Below, in pieces: positions 25,237 to 34,321 of a stretch of DNA of 64,000 nucleotides (position 1 is its first letter; each line of letters opens with the position of its first letter). The position numbers and the translations under genes were made by a program. The notes under the pieces were generated by a model, which was given only the letters and a program-made list of their open reading frames with translations, was not told the DNA's origin and did no database searches. This stretch comes from Akkermansiaceae bacterium (lineage in GTDB: Bacteria > Verrucomicrobiota > Verrucomicrobiia > Verrucomicrobiales > Akkermansiaceae). The stretch covers positions 21,259 to 85,258 of the forward strand of contig JANXMQ010000069.1 in assembly GCA_025354565.1 (NCBI GenBank). Direction: 5' to 3'.

Positions 25237-25258
25237 TTTCAAGTTGCTTTCTCAAGGA

Positions 25259-26191
25259 TCATTCTTGAGTAGAGCCCGGTTTGAGCCAATAAAGCACCGC
25301 CATTCTAACAGCGATGCCGTTTTCGACCTGATCGTTGATGAGCGAGCGTTCGTAGTCCATCACGGCATCGCAGAGTTCGACGCCGCGGTTCACGGGGCCG
25401 GGGTGCATGAGGTAGAGGCCGCGCTTGCGGATTTCCTCGAGGCGGGCGTCGCTAATGCCGTAGAGGCGGTGGTATTCGCGGAGGCTGGGGAAAAATTGGA
25501 CGTCCTGCCGTTCCATCTGCACGCGTAACAGATAGACAATATCCGGTTGCCAGACCATCGCTTCCTTGTAATCGGTGAAGCGGCGGATGTTTTCCGGGCC
25601 AGTGCGCGGGACCAGCGAGCCGGGGCCGAGGTAGGCGACATCGACCCCGAGTTTTTTCAGGATCGTGCTGGTGGAACGGGCGACCCGGGAGTGGAGGATG
25701 TCGCCGATGATGAGAACTTTCCTGCCGGTGGGATCGGGAAATTTTTCCTTGATGGTGAAAGCATCTAACAGCGCTTGGGTGGGATGGGCGTGGGCACCAT
25801 CGCCGGCATTGATGACCGAGGCTTTGGTTTGTTTCGCGATCATGCCGGGCAGGCCGGAGCGGCCGTGGCGGACGATGATGTAGTCGGTGCGCATGGCTTG
25901 TAGCGTCTCGACGGTTTCCCTAACAGACTCGCCCTTGGTGATGGAAGAGTGGGCGACGTCGAAGTTAGTGACATCGGCGGAGAGGCGTTTGGCGGCGACC
26001 TCGAAGGAGGAATGGGTGCGGGTGCTGGCCTCGTAGAAAAGCATGAGGACCGACTTGCCTTTGAGGGCCGGGACTTTTTTCACCGAGCGGGTGAAGAGTT
26101 CTTTGAACGGGATGGATTGATCGAGGAGGAGGTCGATTTCCTCCCGGTCGAGAGCTGCGATGTCGAGTAGGTCCTTACGTGCCATTTTCAA
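25259..26191 (-). CDS. pyrB: aspartate carbamoyltransferase catalytic subunit
   Basis: 'LMLFYEASTRTHSSFEVAAKRLSADV', 'GDGAHAHPTQALLDAFTI', 'LMHPGPVNRGVE'. Confidence 0.96.
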   Translation of the reverse strand: MKMARKDLLDIAALDREEIDLLLDQSIPFKELFTRSVKKVPALKGKSVLMLFYEASTRTHSSFEVAAKRLSADVTNFDVAHSSITKGESVRETVETLQAMRTDYIIVRHGRSGLPGMIAKQTKASVINAGDGAHAHPTQALLDAFTIKEKFPDPTGRKVLIIGDILHSRVARSTSTILKKLGVDVAYLGPGSLVPRTGPENIRRFTDYKEAMVWQPDIVYLLRVQMERQDVQFFPSLREYHRLYGISDARLEEIRKRGLYLMHPGPVNRGVELCDAVMDYERSLINDQVENGIAVRMAVLYWLKPGSTQE

Positions 26192-26976
26192 AGGTCTTTG
26201 TGGGTAACGGACTTTTCTTCAGTCTGATGCTGAAAAGTGCTGTAGGAAAGCTGGGGGAAATAATAGAGTGCGCCGAAGACGATGACGAACAGGGCCGCGA
26301 CGGCGATGAAGGCGGCGTGGTGGCGGGAGAGGGGTTTTTTAAAGAAGATGAAAATGGCGACGAGTAGCGAGGCGATCACGCAGGCGGCGGTGATGCGGAT
26401 TTCCAGCTCGTAATAATAGAAACAGGCGGCACCGGCGAGGGCGAAGAGGTAGCCGGGAAAAATGAGGGCGCGGTGTGCGGTGAGTGATGGTGGTGGGATC
26501 GCAGACTCTAACAGAATGAGTGCTTCGTGACGGCGGATTTCATTGAGTTCATGGCCGCTGTGGCGCTGGATTGGCAGGGTGGATTCCGGCGGCGGCGGCC
26601 TGGGGGCGATGGGGGCTTGCTCAGATTTGCGCAGTGATCTAACGGGCTTGGGGCTTTGCAGGAGCGGCAAGGTCGCAGTCGGCTGTGCGGCTTCCAGATG
26701 AGTGACAGGCGGCGGCTGCACCTTTCCGGCTTCGACCGGCAGGATCGGAATCCGCTCGGTGCGCCGGAGCGAGCGAACCTGTTTCGCGGCGGGTGCCTCC
26801 GCGCTTGGCAATGGGGCGAGCTGAGATGGGGAAATTTCCTGAGTCGCCATGATCGGCACGGGATTAACGGGCTGCGGCGGCCCGGCATCAGGGGCCGACG
26901 GAACTGCGATGCCGAGGGACTCGCGGAGTTGCGCGATTTCCTCGGCGGATTTCTTGTGTTCGGGCAGCAGGCTCAT
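26188..26976 (-). CDS. hypothetical proline-rich membrane protein in the pyr cluster
   Basis: 262 aa, Pro-rich N-terminus and about three C-terminal TM segments; overlaps pyrB and pyrR by 4 bp. Confidence 0.7.
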   Translation of the reverse strand: MSLLPEHKKSAEEIAQLRESLGIAVPSAPDAGPPQPVNPVPIMATQEISPSQLAPLPSAEAPAAKQVRSLRRTERIPILPVEAGKVQPPPVTHLEAAQPTATLPLLQSPKPVRSLRKSEQAPIAPRPPPPESTLPIQRHSGHELNEIRRHEALILLESAIPPPSLTAHRALIFPGYLFALAGAACFYYYELEIRITAACVIASLLVAIFIFFKKPLSRHHAAFIAVAALFVIVFGALYYFPQLSYSTFQHQTEEKSVTHKDL

Positions 26977-27506
26977 GGGCTTGGCTTGGCGACGATTTTG
27001 ACCTGATCCTTGCCGTCGGTCCCCTCGAGAGAAACCAATACATGATCGAGACGGCGGGTGTCGAGTACGATGCCCACATAGTCCGGCTGAATCGGCATTT
27101 CGCGGTGACCGCGGTCGATGAGGACCGCCAACTCGACCTTCGCCGGGCGGCCGTAGTCAGACAGCGCATCGAGCGCGGCGCGGATGGTCCGACCGGTGAA
27201 CAGCACGTCGTCCACGAGAATGATGTGCGCACCCTCGACTGGGAAAGTGATATCGCTTTCCTGCAACAGCGGGTTTTCATGAAGGTGCTCGAAATCATCC
27301 CGATACAGGGAAATGTCCAGCACCCCGAAGGAAAGCTCCCAATGATCCTCAGCGGAAAGCAGCGTGAGCACTCGTTCCGCCACCTCGTCGCCCCGGCTGC
27401 GGATACCCACGAGCGCGATGGGTTGGCCGCGATTTTTTTCCGTGATTGCCAGGGCGAGGCGATCCACGCCGGCGGCGATGTCTTCAGCGGTGAGGAGGTT
27501 TTCCAT
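26973..27506 (-). CDS. pyrR: PyrR bifunctional regulator/uracil phosphoribosyltransferase
   Basis: PRPP motif 'IILVDDVLFTGRTIRAALDAL'; 'VGIRSRGDEVAERV'. Confidence 0.93.
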   Translation of the reverse strand: MENLLTAEDIAAGVDRLALAITEKNRGQPIALVGIRSRGDEVAERVLTLLSAEDHWELSFGVLDISLYRDDFEHLHENPLLQESDITFPVEGAHIILVDDVLFTGRTIRAALDALSDYGRPAKVELAVLIDRGHREMPIQPDYVGIVLDTRRLDHVLVSLEGTDGKDQVKIVAKPSP

Positions 27507-27511
27507 GGGGT

Positions 27512-28762
27512 TTAGAAATTGAGGATGCCAATATCGCGTCGCCGTTGCAAGCCATCGAATTTTACCTGATCCGCCGCTGTGTGGGCCTTACTAACAGCGT
27601 CTTCGCGGGTTGCGCCACCAGCCACCACGGCCAGCACGCGACCGCCGTTGGTTTCCCAATCGCCGTCCGCCGTCCGCCGGGTGCCGGAGTGATAGACGCG
27701 GGCGGCGGTGATTTCCTCCAGCCCGGAAATTTGATCGCCGTTGCGCGAGGTTTCTGGATAGCCAGCGGAGGCGAGGATCACGCAGACGCTCCAGCCATCG
27801 TTGAAATTGATCAAATCCGCCCGCAGTTCGCCCAGTGCTCCGGCGAGGCAAAAGGCTGCTAGATCCCCCTTTACCAGCGGCATCACCGCTTGGCATTCGG
27901 GATCACCGAAGCGGCAGTTGTATTCGATTATCTGCGGCCCGGTCGGCGTGAGCATGATACCGAAGTAGAGAAATCCTCGGTAAGGCAGACCCTCATGGCG
28001 GAGTCCTGCCACCGTGGGTCTAACGATTTCACGCTCGATCTTTTCTAACATTTCCGCCGGAATCAAGCGGCGGCTGGCGACTGCGCCCATGCCGCCGGTA
28101 TTCGGGCCGAGGTCGCCATCGTGCGCCCGCTTGTAATCGCGGGCCGGTGTGAAAATCAGATATTGTGCGTCGATGATCGCTGCGAACACCGAGACTTCCG
28201 GGCCGGTTAGACATTGCTCGACCAAGACACGTCCCGGGCCGAAGCGGCGGCGGGTGAAAACCTCATTCAGGAAATCCATGGCACTTGGCTCATCCGCACA
28301 TACGGCCACGCCTTTGCCCGCTGCCAGCCCGTCGAATTTCAACACTGTCGGGTATTCTCCGGCGATTGCGTTCATCGCATCTTGCAAGGTGTCGGTTGCG
28401 GTCGCCCGTGCGGTGGGGATACCATTTCTAACGAGAAATTCCTTCGCAAATTCCTTGCTGGCCTCCAATTGCGCGGACTCCTTCGGTGGGCCCCAGCAGG
28501 GGATGCCGTGTTTGGCGCAGAGATTCGCCAGCCCTTCGCCTTTCACCAGATAGCTCTCCTCGCCGGCCACGCAGAGGTCGATGGAATTTGCCAACATCCA
28601 CGCGACCAATGATTCCAAACCATCTGCGGCCACGGGTTGTGCTATCGCGAAAATCGCATCGCTACCGGGAAAACAAAACAGCTCCGGTTGGCCCGGAGAT
28701 TCCGCCAATGCCCTCACCAGCGCGTGTTCGCGCCCACCTTTGCCAACCACCAGAATTCTCAT
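27512..28762 (-). CDS. purD: phosphoribosylamine-glycine ligase
   Basis: MRILVVGKGGREHALVRALAESP; 'LKFDGLAAGKGVAV'; 'EYNCRFGDPECQAVMP'. Confidence 0.97.
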   Translation of the reverse strand: MRILVVGKGGREHALVRALAESPGQPELFCFPGSDAIFAIAQPVAADGLESLVAWMLANSIDLCVAGEESYLVKGEGLANLCAKHGIPCWGPPKESAQLEASKEFAKEFLVRNGIPTARATATDTLQDAMNAIAGEYPTVLKFDGLAAGKGVAVCADEPSAMDFLNEVFTRRRFGPGRVLVEQCLTGPEVSVFAAIIDAQYLIFTPARDYKRAHDGDLGPNTGGMGAVASRRLIPAEMLEKIEREIVRPTVAGLRHEGLPYRGFLYFGIMLTPTGPQIIEYNCRFGDPECQAVMPLVKGDLAAFCLAGALGELRADLINFNDGWSVCVILASAGYPETSRNGDQISGLEEITAARVYHSGTRRTADGDWETNGGRVLAVVAGGATREDAVSKAHTAADQVKFDGLQRRRDIGILNF

Positions 28763-28863
28763 CCGCCGTGATTTTTGCCAAATCCGACGGCGGACTCAAT
28801 CCCGAATCGCGAGGCGGCCAAAATCTTTCCCGAGGACAGGATGCGGTGAAATCCAGGCGCGGC

Positions 28864-29904
28864 TCAATGCTTGATGGCGGTCATGAAACCACGGGCGGCG
28901 ATGGTGTTCCGGTAAGGGCCAATTTCGAAACCGAACTCACGAAGGATTTCCGCATACTCGGCATGGGAGTAGCATTTTCCTTGGGTGATGTTCATGATCA
29001 GGGCGGAGTATTCGGCGACGGGGAGTGGCCCGGATTTGTCGTCGCTGATGAAGGCGTCGTGGATCACTAACAGGCCGCCGGAGCCGAGGGTGTGGGCGGA
29101 TTTTTCAAGCAAAAGGCGGACTTCGGGGAAATCCCAATCGTGGAGCACGTTCGAGAGAAGGATGATGTCGGCCACCGGCCATGGCCCGTGGAACATGTCA
29201 GCCGTGTGGACTTTGATCCGGTTTTCCAAGCCGTGGTTCGCGATCTCGCGGCGGGTGATGGCATCGACAGGCGCTTGTTCGAGCACTGTGGCTGTTAGGT
29301 TGGGATGCGTGGCGACGATGGCGGAGGAATAAATCCCAGAGCCGCCACCGATGTCTAGCAGATGGTGGCGGGGACCGAGATGAGGGGTGAGGGTTTGGGC
29401 GAGTTTCTGGCCGAAGAGGGTGCCACGTGCGTTCATGAGGGCGGTGAAACTCTGGGCGAAAGATTCATCGAGCATGGATGCGTGCCAATCCGCAGTGCCG
29501 GCCTTGGCCTGCCAGTTGGCGGGCTTGCCGCTGCGGAGGACTTGCAGGAAACCGGTGACGATTGGCGTGTCCTTGATCGGCGCGTAGTAGGGGCCGAGGA
29601 ACCACGGTGAATTTTTCACGAAATATTCCCGGCCGAGAAGGGTGAGTTGATTGCCCCCGGCAGCGTCGGTTGTTAGCAGTTCATTGGCGCGGCAAAGCGT
29701 GAGCAGGACATCGAGCGGGCGGGCGGCGAAGCTGAAATGGCTGGCGATTTCTGCGGTGGTGGCCCCCTGGTTTTCATCTAACCAAGAGAAAAAATCGAAG
29801 TGCAGGAGTGCGGCGGCGATGAGTTCGGCGGCGTATTGGCCGTCCCGATAGCGCAAGAGTTGGGCTGGATCGGTGGTGGGAAGAGTGGTCAGCGGGTGGA
29901 TCAT
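28864..29904 (-). CDS. SAM-dependent O-methyltransferase (acetylserotonin O-MT/CrtF-like family)
   Basis: 'HHLLDIGGGSGIYSSAIVATHPNLTATVLEQAPV', 'ILLSNVLHDWDFPEVRLLLEKSAHTL'. Confidence 0.85.
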   Translation of the reverse strand: MIHPLTTLPTTDPAQLLRYRDGQYAAELIAAALLHFDFFSWLDENQGATTAEIASHFSFAARPLDVLLTLCRANELLTTDAAGGNQLTLLGREYFVKNSPWFLGPYYAPIKDTPIVTGFLQVLRSGKPANWQAKAGTADWHASMLDESFAQSFTALMNARGTLFGQKLAQTLTPHLGPRHHLLDIGGGSGIYSSAIVATHPNLTATVLEQAPVDAITRREIANHGLENRIKVHTADMFHGPWPVADIILLSNVLHDWDFPEVRLLLEKSAHTLGSGGLLVIHDAFISDDKSGPLPVAEYSALIMNITQGKCYSHAEYAEILREFGFEIGPYRNTIAARGFMTAIKH

Positions 29905-29967
29905 GGGATTTGGCTGGGATGGCGAGGAAAAATTAGCCCGCCTACCCGGCCTACGACCAGTGTGAAC

Positions 29968-31758
29968 TCACCAATCCACCGTGATCCCGGCATAGACGCC
30001 GGTGCCGGAGCCTTGAAGCGTGGTGCCGAAGAAACTGGCGAGTTGATAGTTCGCGTCGAACGCGTTTTCGACACGTCCGATGAGCCGAATTTTATCTGTT
30101 AGCTGATAGGAGCCGTAGAGGCGGGCGACGGTGTAGGCGCTCAAAGGATCGCCGCCCCATGAGTGGGCCGAAAGGTGGGTGGCACCGATGCCGATGAGCG
30201 ACTTGCCCGTCGGTTTCCAATCGAGGGACGCGGTGGCGGCGTTGCGCGGTTGGTCGCTGAGGCTTTGGTGGAGATAGGTCCAGGCGAGTCGGTAGTTGAG
30301 GGCATCATCCAACCATGAGCCGTGAAAGCCGAACTCAAGGCCGTCGGTGGACGTGTCGCCGCTGATATTGACTGGGGGTGTGGGAAACGACTGGATTTGA
30401 TCGGTGATGCGGTTGTGAAACCAGGTGGCCTCGGCGGTGTGGTGGGAGCTGATTTTTTGGCCCACGCCGAAATCCCAGCCGATCGCGGATTCCGCCTGGA
30501 GATTCGGATTTCCAGCACCGAACGACGAGCCGAAGAGGTCGAGATACGAAGGCGAGCGGAATGACGTGCCGACGCCGCCCCGGAACGAGGTGGCGGTGGC
30601 GGCGAGGTTGTAAATGGAGCCGAGACGCCAGGTGGTCTCGTCCCCAAAAGCGGCATAGTCTTCCCAGCGGACGGCGGCGGTGGTTGTCAGGTGCTCGGTG
30701 GCATCCCATTCCAGAACGGCGTGGACCCCGTAGAGATCGCGATTTTCGTCAGTGCCGATGGTGTTTTGGAAGGAGCTTTGGTTAAAATACGCACCGGCTA
30801 ACAGGCGGAAATTTTCAGCGAGAGTGATTTCATGATCGGTGGAAACTGTGCCGGCGCGGAGATCGGTGCCGTAGTTGCCGAAGGCCGAGTCGCTGTCGTA
30901 AAATTCCTGTTGGAAACCTGCTAGAAAATGGGCGGTCCAGCAGGTAGAAATTTTCCCACCGGCATAGATGGTGACGAGCTGGGAATCGAGATAGTTACCG
31001 GAATTTCCCGAGTCGTTGAAATAGGAATTGCTGCCCCGGTAGGTGGTGCCGACGGTCCAGACCGGGTTGATTTTTCCCTCCACGCGGAGGGCGGTGTTTG
31101 CCTGATGGAAATCTTGGTGAGGGCTGTCGTTATCGGTTTCCTCGTAGCCGCCGGACAGGTAGTAGGAGAGGTCGCCGGTCTGGCCTTGGAAGTTGCCGTG
31201 TGCGGCGAGCGAGTGCCAGAAACCGGCCTCGAAAGTGGTCTCGCCATGAGGACTGCCGGAGCCATGCGGGGTCTCTAACCAGAGCACGCCGCCGACGGAT
31301 TCGCCACCGTAGATCGCACCTTGAGGACCGCGCAGAAGCTCGATGCCGCCAACATCATACGTCCGTCCGGCTGATAGAATATTGCCCAATGGTGTGGTTG
31401 AATCGCTGAGGCGCAGGCCATCGACAACGATCTGTGAGTAGGCGGTGGTGGTGCCGCGGATGAAGAGCGAGCCGAGTGCTCCGGTCTGGCCGCCGGTGGA
31501 GGTGGAAATCACACCGGGCGAGGCGTTGAGCGCGTCCCGGAGTTGGAAAAGTCCCTGATTTTGCAGCTCCTCGGGGTCCAGCACGGTCACGGCGGAGGTG
31601 ACGGTGGCTGCATCCTGGGGAATCCGCAGGGCGGAGACGATGAGGGGTGGGAGTTGATCGACCGACTCCACCGCACGAGCCGGAGTTTGGGCGATCAGGG
31701 CGAGCAGTGCGAGGGCACTCCGGTAGGTGCCTGCGAGAGGCGATGTTGGTTGAGTCAT
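29968..31758 (-). CDS. TonB-dependent outer-membrane receptor, BtuB-like
   Basis: Plug domain 'GLFQLRDALNASPGVISTSTGGQTGALGSLFIRGTTTAYSQIVVDGL'; downstream of a cobalamin riboswitch. Confidence 0.9.
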   Translation of the reverse strand: MTQPTSPLAGTYRSALALLALIAQTPARAVESVDQLPPLIVSALRIPQDAATVTSAVTVLDPEELQNQGLFQLRDALNASPGVISTSTGGQTGALGSLFIRGTTTAYSQIVVDGLRLSDSTTPLGNILSAGRTYDVGGIELLRGPQGAIYGGESVGGVLWLETPHGSGSPHGETTFEAGFWHSLAAHGNFQGQTGDLSYYLSGGYEETDNDSPHQDFHQANTALRVEGKINPVWTVGTTYRGSNSYFNDSGNSGNYLDSQLVTIYAGGKISTCWTAHFLAGFQQEFYDSDSAFGNYGTDLRAGTVSTDHEITLAENFRLLAGAYFNQSSFQNTIGTDENRDLYGVHAVLEWDATEHLTTTAAVRWEDYAAFGDETTWRLGSIYNLAATATSFRGGVGTSFRSPSYLDLFGSSFGAGNPNLQAESAIGWDFGVGQKISSHHTAEATWFHNRITDQIQSFPTPPVNISGDTSTDGLEFGFHGSWLDDALNYRLAWTYLHQSLSDQPRNAATASLDWKPTGKSLIGIGATHLSAHSWGGDPLSAYTVARLYGSYQLTDKIRLIGRVENAFDANYQLASFFGTTLQGSGTGVYAGITVDW

Positions 31759-31794
31759 GGTTATTCATTCAATGTCCGAAAATCGCGGACCTTT

Positions 31795-31925
31795 GAAAAA
31801 CCTCTCCAGGCTGGCGATCTGGCTGACCGGCCTGCTTTCACAGTCCGGCATCACAGTGGCGATACCGCGCCGGAATCACACCGGCTTCCCCATCAATTTC
31901 CCGCCCTAGCGAAGGGCTTCCCACA
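31795..31925 (-). ncRNA. cobalamin (AdoCbl-class) riboswitch
   Basis: Minus strand: GGGGAAGCCGGTGTGATTCCGGCGCGGTATCGCCACTGTGATGCCGGACTGTGAAAGCAGGCCGGTCAGCCAGATCGCCAGCCTGG; matches the conserved GGGAA..CGGTG..AATCCGG..GCGG...CGCCACTGT core and a B12-box-like segment. Confidence 0.92.
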
Positions 31926-32058
31926 GAGAGTCGGAATTTCTCCGACAAGCAATGGGTAAGCGCGGGGCGTATCGGCAGGCAAGCATGGATTGCGAAATAT
32001 CTCGGTGAAAATAGTGCGAGCGCTTGACGCCGCTGCGGCGGGCGATTTCCTTCGCCAG

Positions 32059-32406
32059 ATGTTGCGCGAGGTTCTGAAATCCAAACTGCACCGGGCGATG
32101 ATTACCGGTTCGGACATTGATTATGAAGGCAGCATCGAAATCCCAGCCGACCTCATGGCTGCCGCCGATCTGTGGCCTGGAGAAAAAGTGCTGGTCGCCT
32201 CAATCACCACTGGCGCGCGTCTGGAAACTTACGTTCTGGCAGGCACGCCCGGCACCGGCCATATTTTGATCAACGGCGGCGCGGCCCATTTGATCAAGAC
32301 GGGCGAACGCGTGGCCATCATGGCGTTCGCGTTTTCTGAGGTGCCACTGGTTTCACGGAATTTGCTGTTGGACGAGCACAACATGATTCTCCGTCAGAGC
32401 CAATGA
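32059..32406 (+). CDS. panD: aspartate 1-decarboxylase
   Basis: MLREVLKSKLHRAMITGSDIDYEGSIEIPADLM; YEGS self-processing site. Confidence 0.95.
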   Translation: MLREVLKSKLHRAMITGSDIDYEGSIEIPADLMAAADLWPGEKVLVASITTGARLETYVLAGTPGTGHILINGGAAHLIKTGERVAIMAFAFSEVPLVSRNLLLDEHNMILRQSQ

Positions 32407-32471
32407 GCCGCAGCCGGGTCGCATGAAATGCCGTTGACCAAGGCCGCGAGGCGTGCCAGATTGTTGCCTCT

Positions 32472-33137
32472 ATGAAACCTATCCTGGTTCTAACTACCTT
32501 CGTCGCCCTTGGTCTCGTCGCCTGCGACACCATGACCGCCCCTCTAACAAGCGGCGACTACAATCCGCTCATGCCGCCGGGGAGCAACCGCCACGCCAAC
32601 GCTAGCGCCAGTCCTGCGTTCGCTGCGGGTGAGTTTGTCAGAGCGTCGATGAATAACACGGCGTTTTTCAAAGTCCGCCCGAATGGCAATGCGGATGCCG
32701 ACAAGCTGCTCAAGCAGGGTACTTCGATGAAGGTGATTTCACTCAGTTCCAGCTATGTGAAGGTGGAGCTCGACAGCGGAGAAGTCGGTTTCGTCCCCTC
32801 GGTGATGCTTGAAAATCCCAACCCCCCGGCCCAAACGCCCATGCTCGCGCCGGGTCAATATCAGGTCTATCCACCGCTGCCCGGTGGCGGTACTGGAGTC
32901 GGGCAACCGCTACCGGCCTTCGATCCCGCAGGCCTGCCGCCGGAAGGGTCGATTCCCACGGTGATCGACCCGGATGCCTCACGCAATAACGTCCCTGTGC
33001 CTCCCGTGACTCCGACGACCGATACTTTCCCAACGCCCCCGCCAACGGTGCAACCCAAGGTGGAGGCCACTCCGCAGCCGCCCGCCGAGCCGGAAAAAAA
33101 GCCGGAGGAAGTGGTGCCAAAGCTGGAGAAAGAATGA
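32472..33137 (+). CDS. SH3-like lipoprotein with proline-rich tail
   Basis: MKPILVLTTFVALGLVACDTM lipobox; 'LKQGTSMKVISLSSSYVKVELDSGEVGFVPSVML' SH3b-like. Confidence 0.6.
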   Translation: MKPILVLTTFVALGLVACDTMTAPLTSGDYNPLMPPGSNRHANASASPAFAAGEFVRASMNNTAFFKVRPNGNADADKLLKQGTSMKVISLSSSYVKVELDSGEVGFVPSVMLENPNPPAQTPMLAPGQYQVYPPLPGGGTGVGQPLPAFDPAGLPPEGSIPTVIDPDASRNNVPVPPVTPTTDTFPTPPPTVQPKVEATPQPPAEPEKKPEEVVPKLEKE

Positions 33138-33210
33138 GCTTCCGAACCCTAAAGCCAAGCGGCGGATTCTTGTCCTTGAAACTCCCTCGCACGCTGTTTG
33201 AATACGCGGC

Positions 33211-33669
33211 GTGAATCTCTCTTACAGTCTGCTTGTGGTGGTGTTGCTAGCCGCCTGTGTCGGGCCGCGTGAGGCGCTGGTCGTGAAACAATTCCAACTC
33301 CGTGACCAAGCTCCCGGCACGACCTATGAGCCGATGGTGGAAATGGAAAAAGAACGGCGGCTGCACGGTGCGGTCAGCATGGCGGAGCGGCGCAACCGGC
33401 TCGGCCAGTATTACACCTTGCTTTGGAGCGACCCGGCCGGCGCTGGTCAAGGTGAGGTGGAGCTGGTTTTCCAATACCAACAAGGAGCCACCGGCAGTCT
33501 GGTCAAACAAGCAGTTAGAAAATTTCCAAACACCGCCGTCGAGGGGAAGGTGGAGTTCAATGTGATCGGCGAGGACTATTTCAAAGGCGGCAAAGTGCTG
33601 GCCTGGAAAGCCACGTTACGGCGTGGAAAAAAGGTGATCACCACCCGCCAATCTTATCTCTGGCAGTGA
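33211..33669 (+). CDS. hypothetical lipoprotein
   Basis: MNLSYSLLVVVLLAACVGPREALVVKQ. Confidence 0.6.
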   Translation: MNLSYSLLVVVLLAACVGPREALVVKQFQLRDQAPGTTYEPMVEMEKERRLHGAVSMAERRNRLGQYYTLLWSDPAGAGQGEVELVFQYQQGATGSLVKQAVRKFPNTAVEGKVEFNVIGEDYFKGGKVLAWKATLRRGKKVITTRQSYLWQ

Positions 33670-33761
33670 GTGAGGGAAATTTTCAGATGGATGGTTGACC
33701 AGCGGCCCCACTGAATATAAGTTATTACTCCTTTCGCCGCCATGATGACGGCCTTTTTCCT

Positions 33762-34310
33762 GTGATTGCGGAATGCCCAATATTAGTCGGAATCTTCGAT
33801 GGATGCAGTTGGATCCGTTGTGAGGGCAAGGGTTCGTTTCTAAACAGCCCGGTCATGAAGGATTTTGGCGATGCGCGGATCTTGGCGGGCGAGTGCTGTC
33901 TGGTCGTGGACTTAGAGGCCTGCACCGGCATGGACTCCACCTTTATGGGCACCCTCGCCGGGATGGCCTCACGCCTAGCCGTTAACCCTGGCGGCGTGCT
34001 CCATATCGCCGAGGCCGGGATGCGAAACAGACGCTCGCTCGAAGACCTCGGTCTGGATTTTCTGATGGAAATCGACCCGCCCGGTGCAAGCTGGTGTGAC
34101 GATCTCGAAACGCTCCGGGCCCGTTTAAAGCCACCCCAGTCCCTCGCCCCCCAAGATAAACTCCAGCGCACTACGCATGTGCTAGAAGCCCACCAATTAC
34201 TGGCCGACACGAATGAGAAAAACGCCCAGGTCTTTTCCAGTGTCATCGCCGTGTTAGAAAACGAGCTGGCAGAAAACAGGGAACCTGCCAATCCTCCGCG
34301 GGAAAGCTGA
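33762..34310 (+). CDS. STAS-domain anti-sigma-factor antagonist
   Basis: 'LVVDLEACTGMDSTFMGTLAGMASRL' STAS phospho-site region. Confidence 0.85.
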   Translation: MIAECPILVGIFDGCSWIRCEGKGSFLNSPVMKDFGDARILAGECCLVVDLEACTGMDSTFMGTLAGMASRLAVNPGGVLHIAEAGMRNRRSLEDLGLDFLMEIDPPGASWCDDLETLRARLKPPQSLAPQDKLQRTTHVLEAHQLLADTNEKNAQVFSSVIAVLENELAENREPANPPRES

Positions 34311-34321
34311 AGCCCCGCGCG

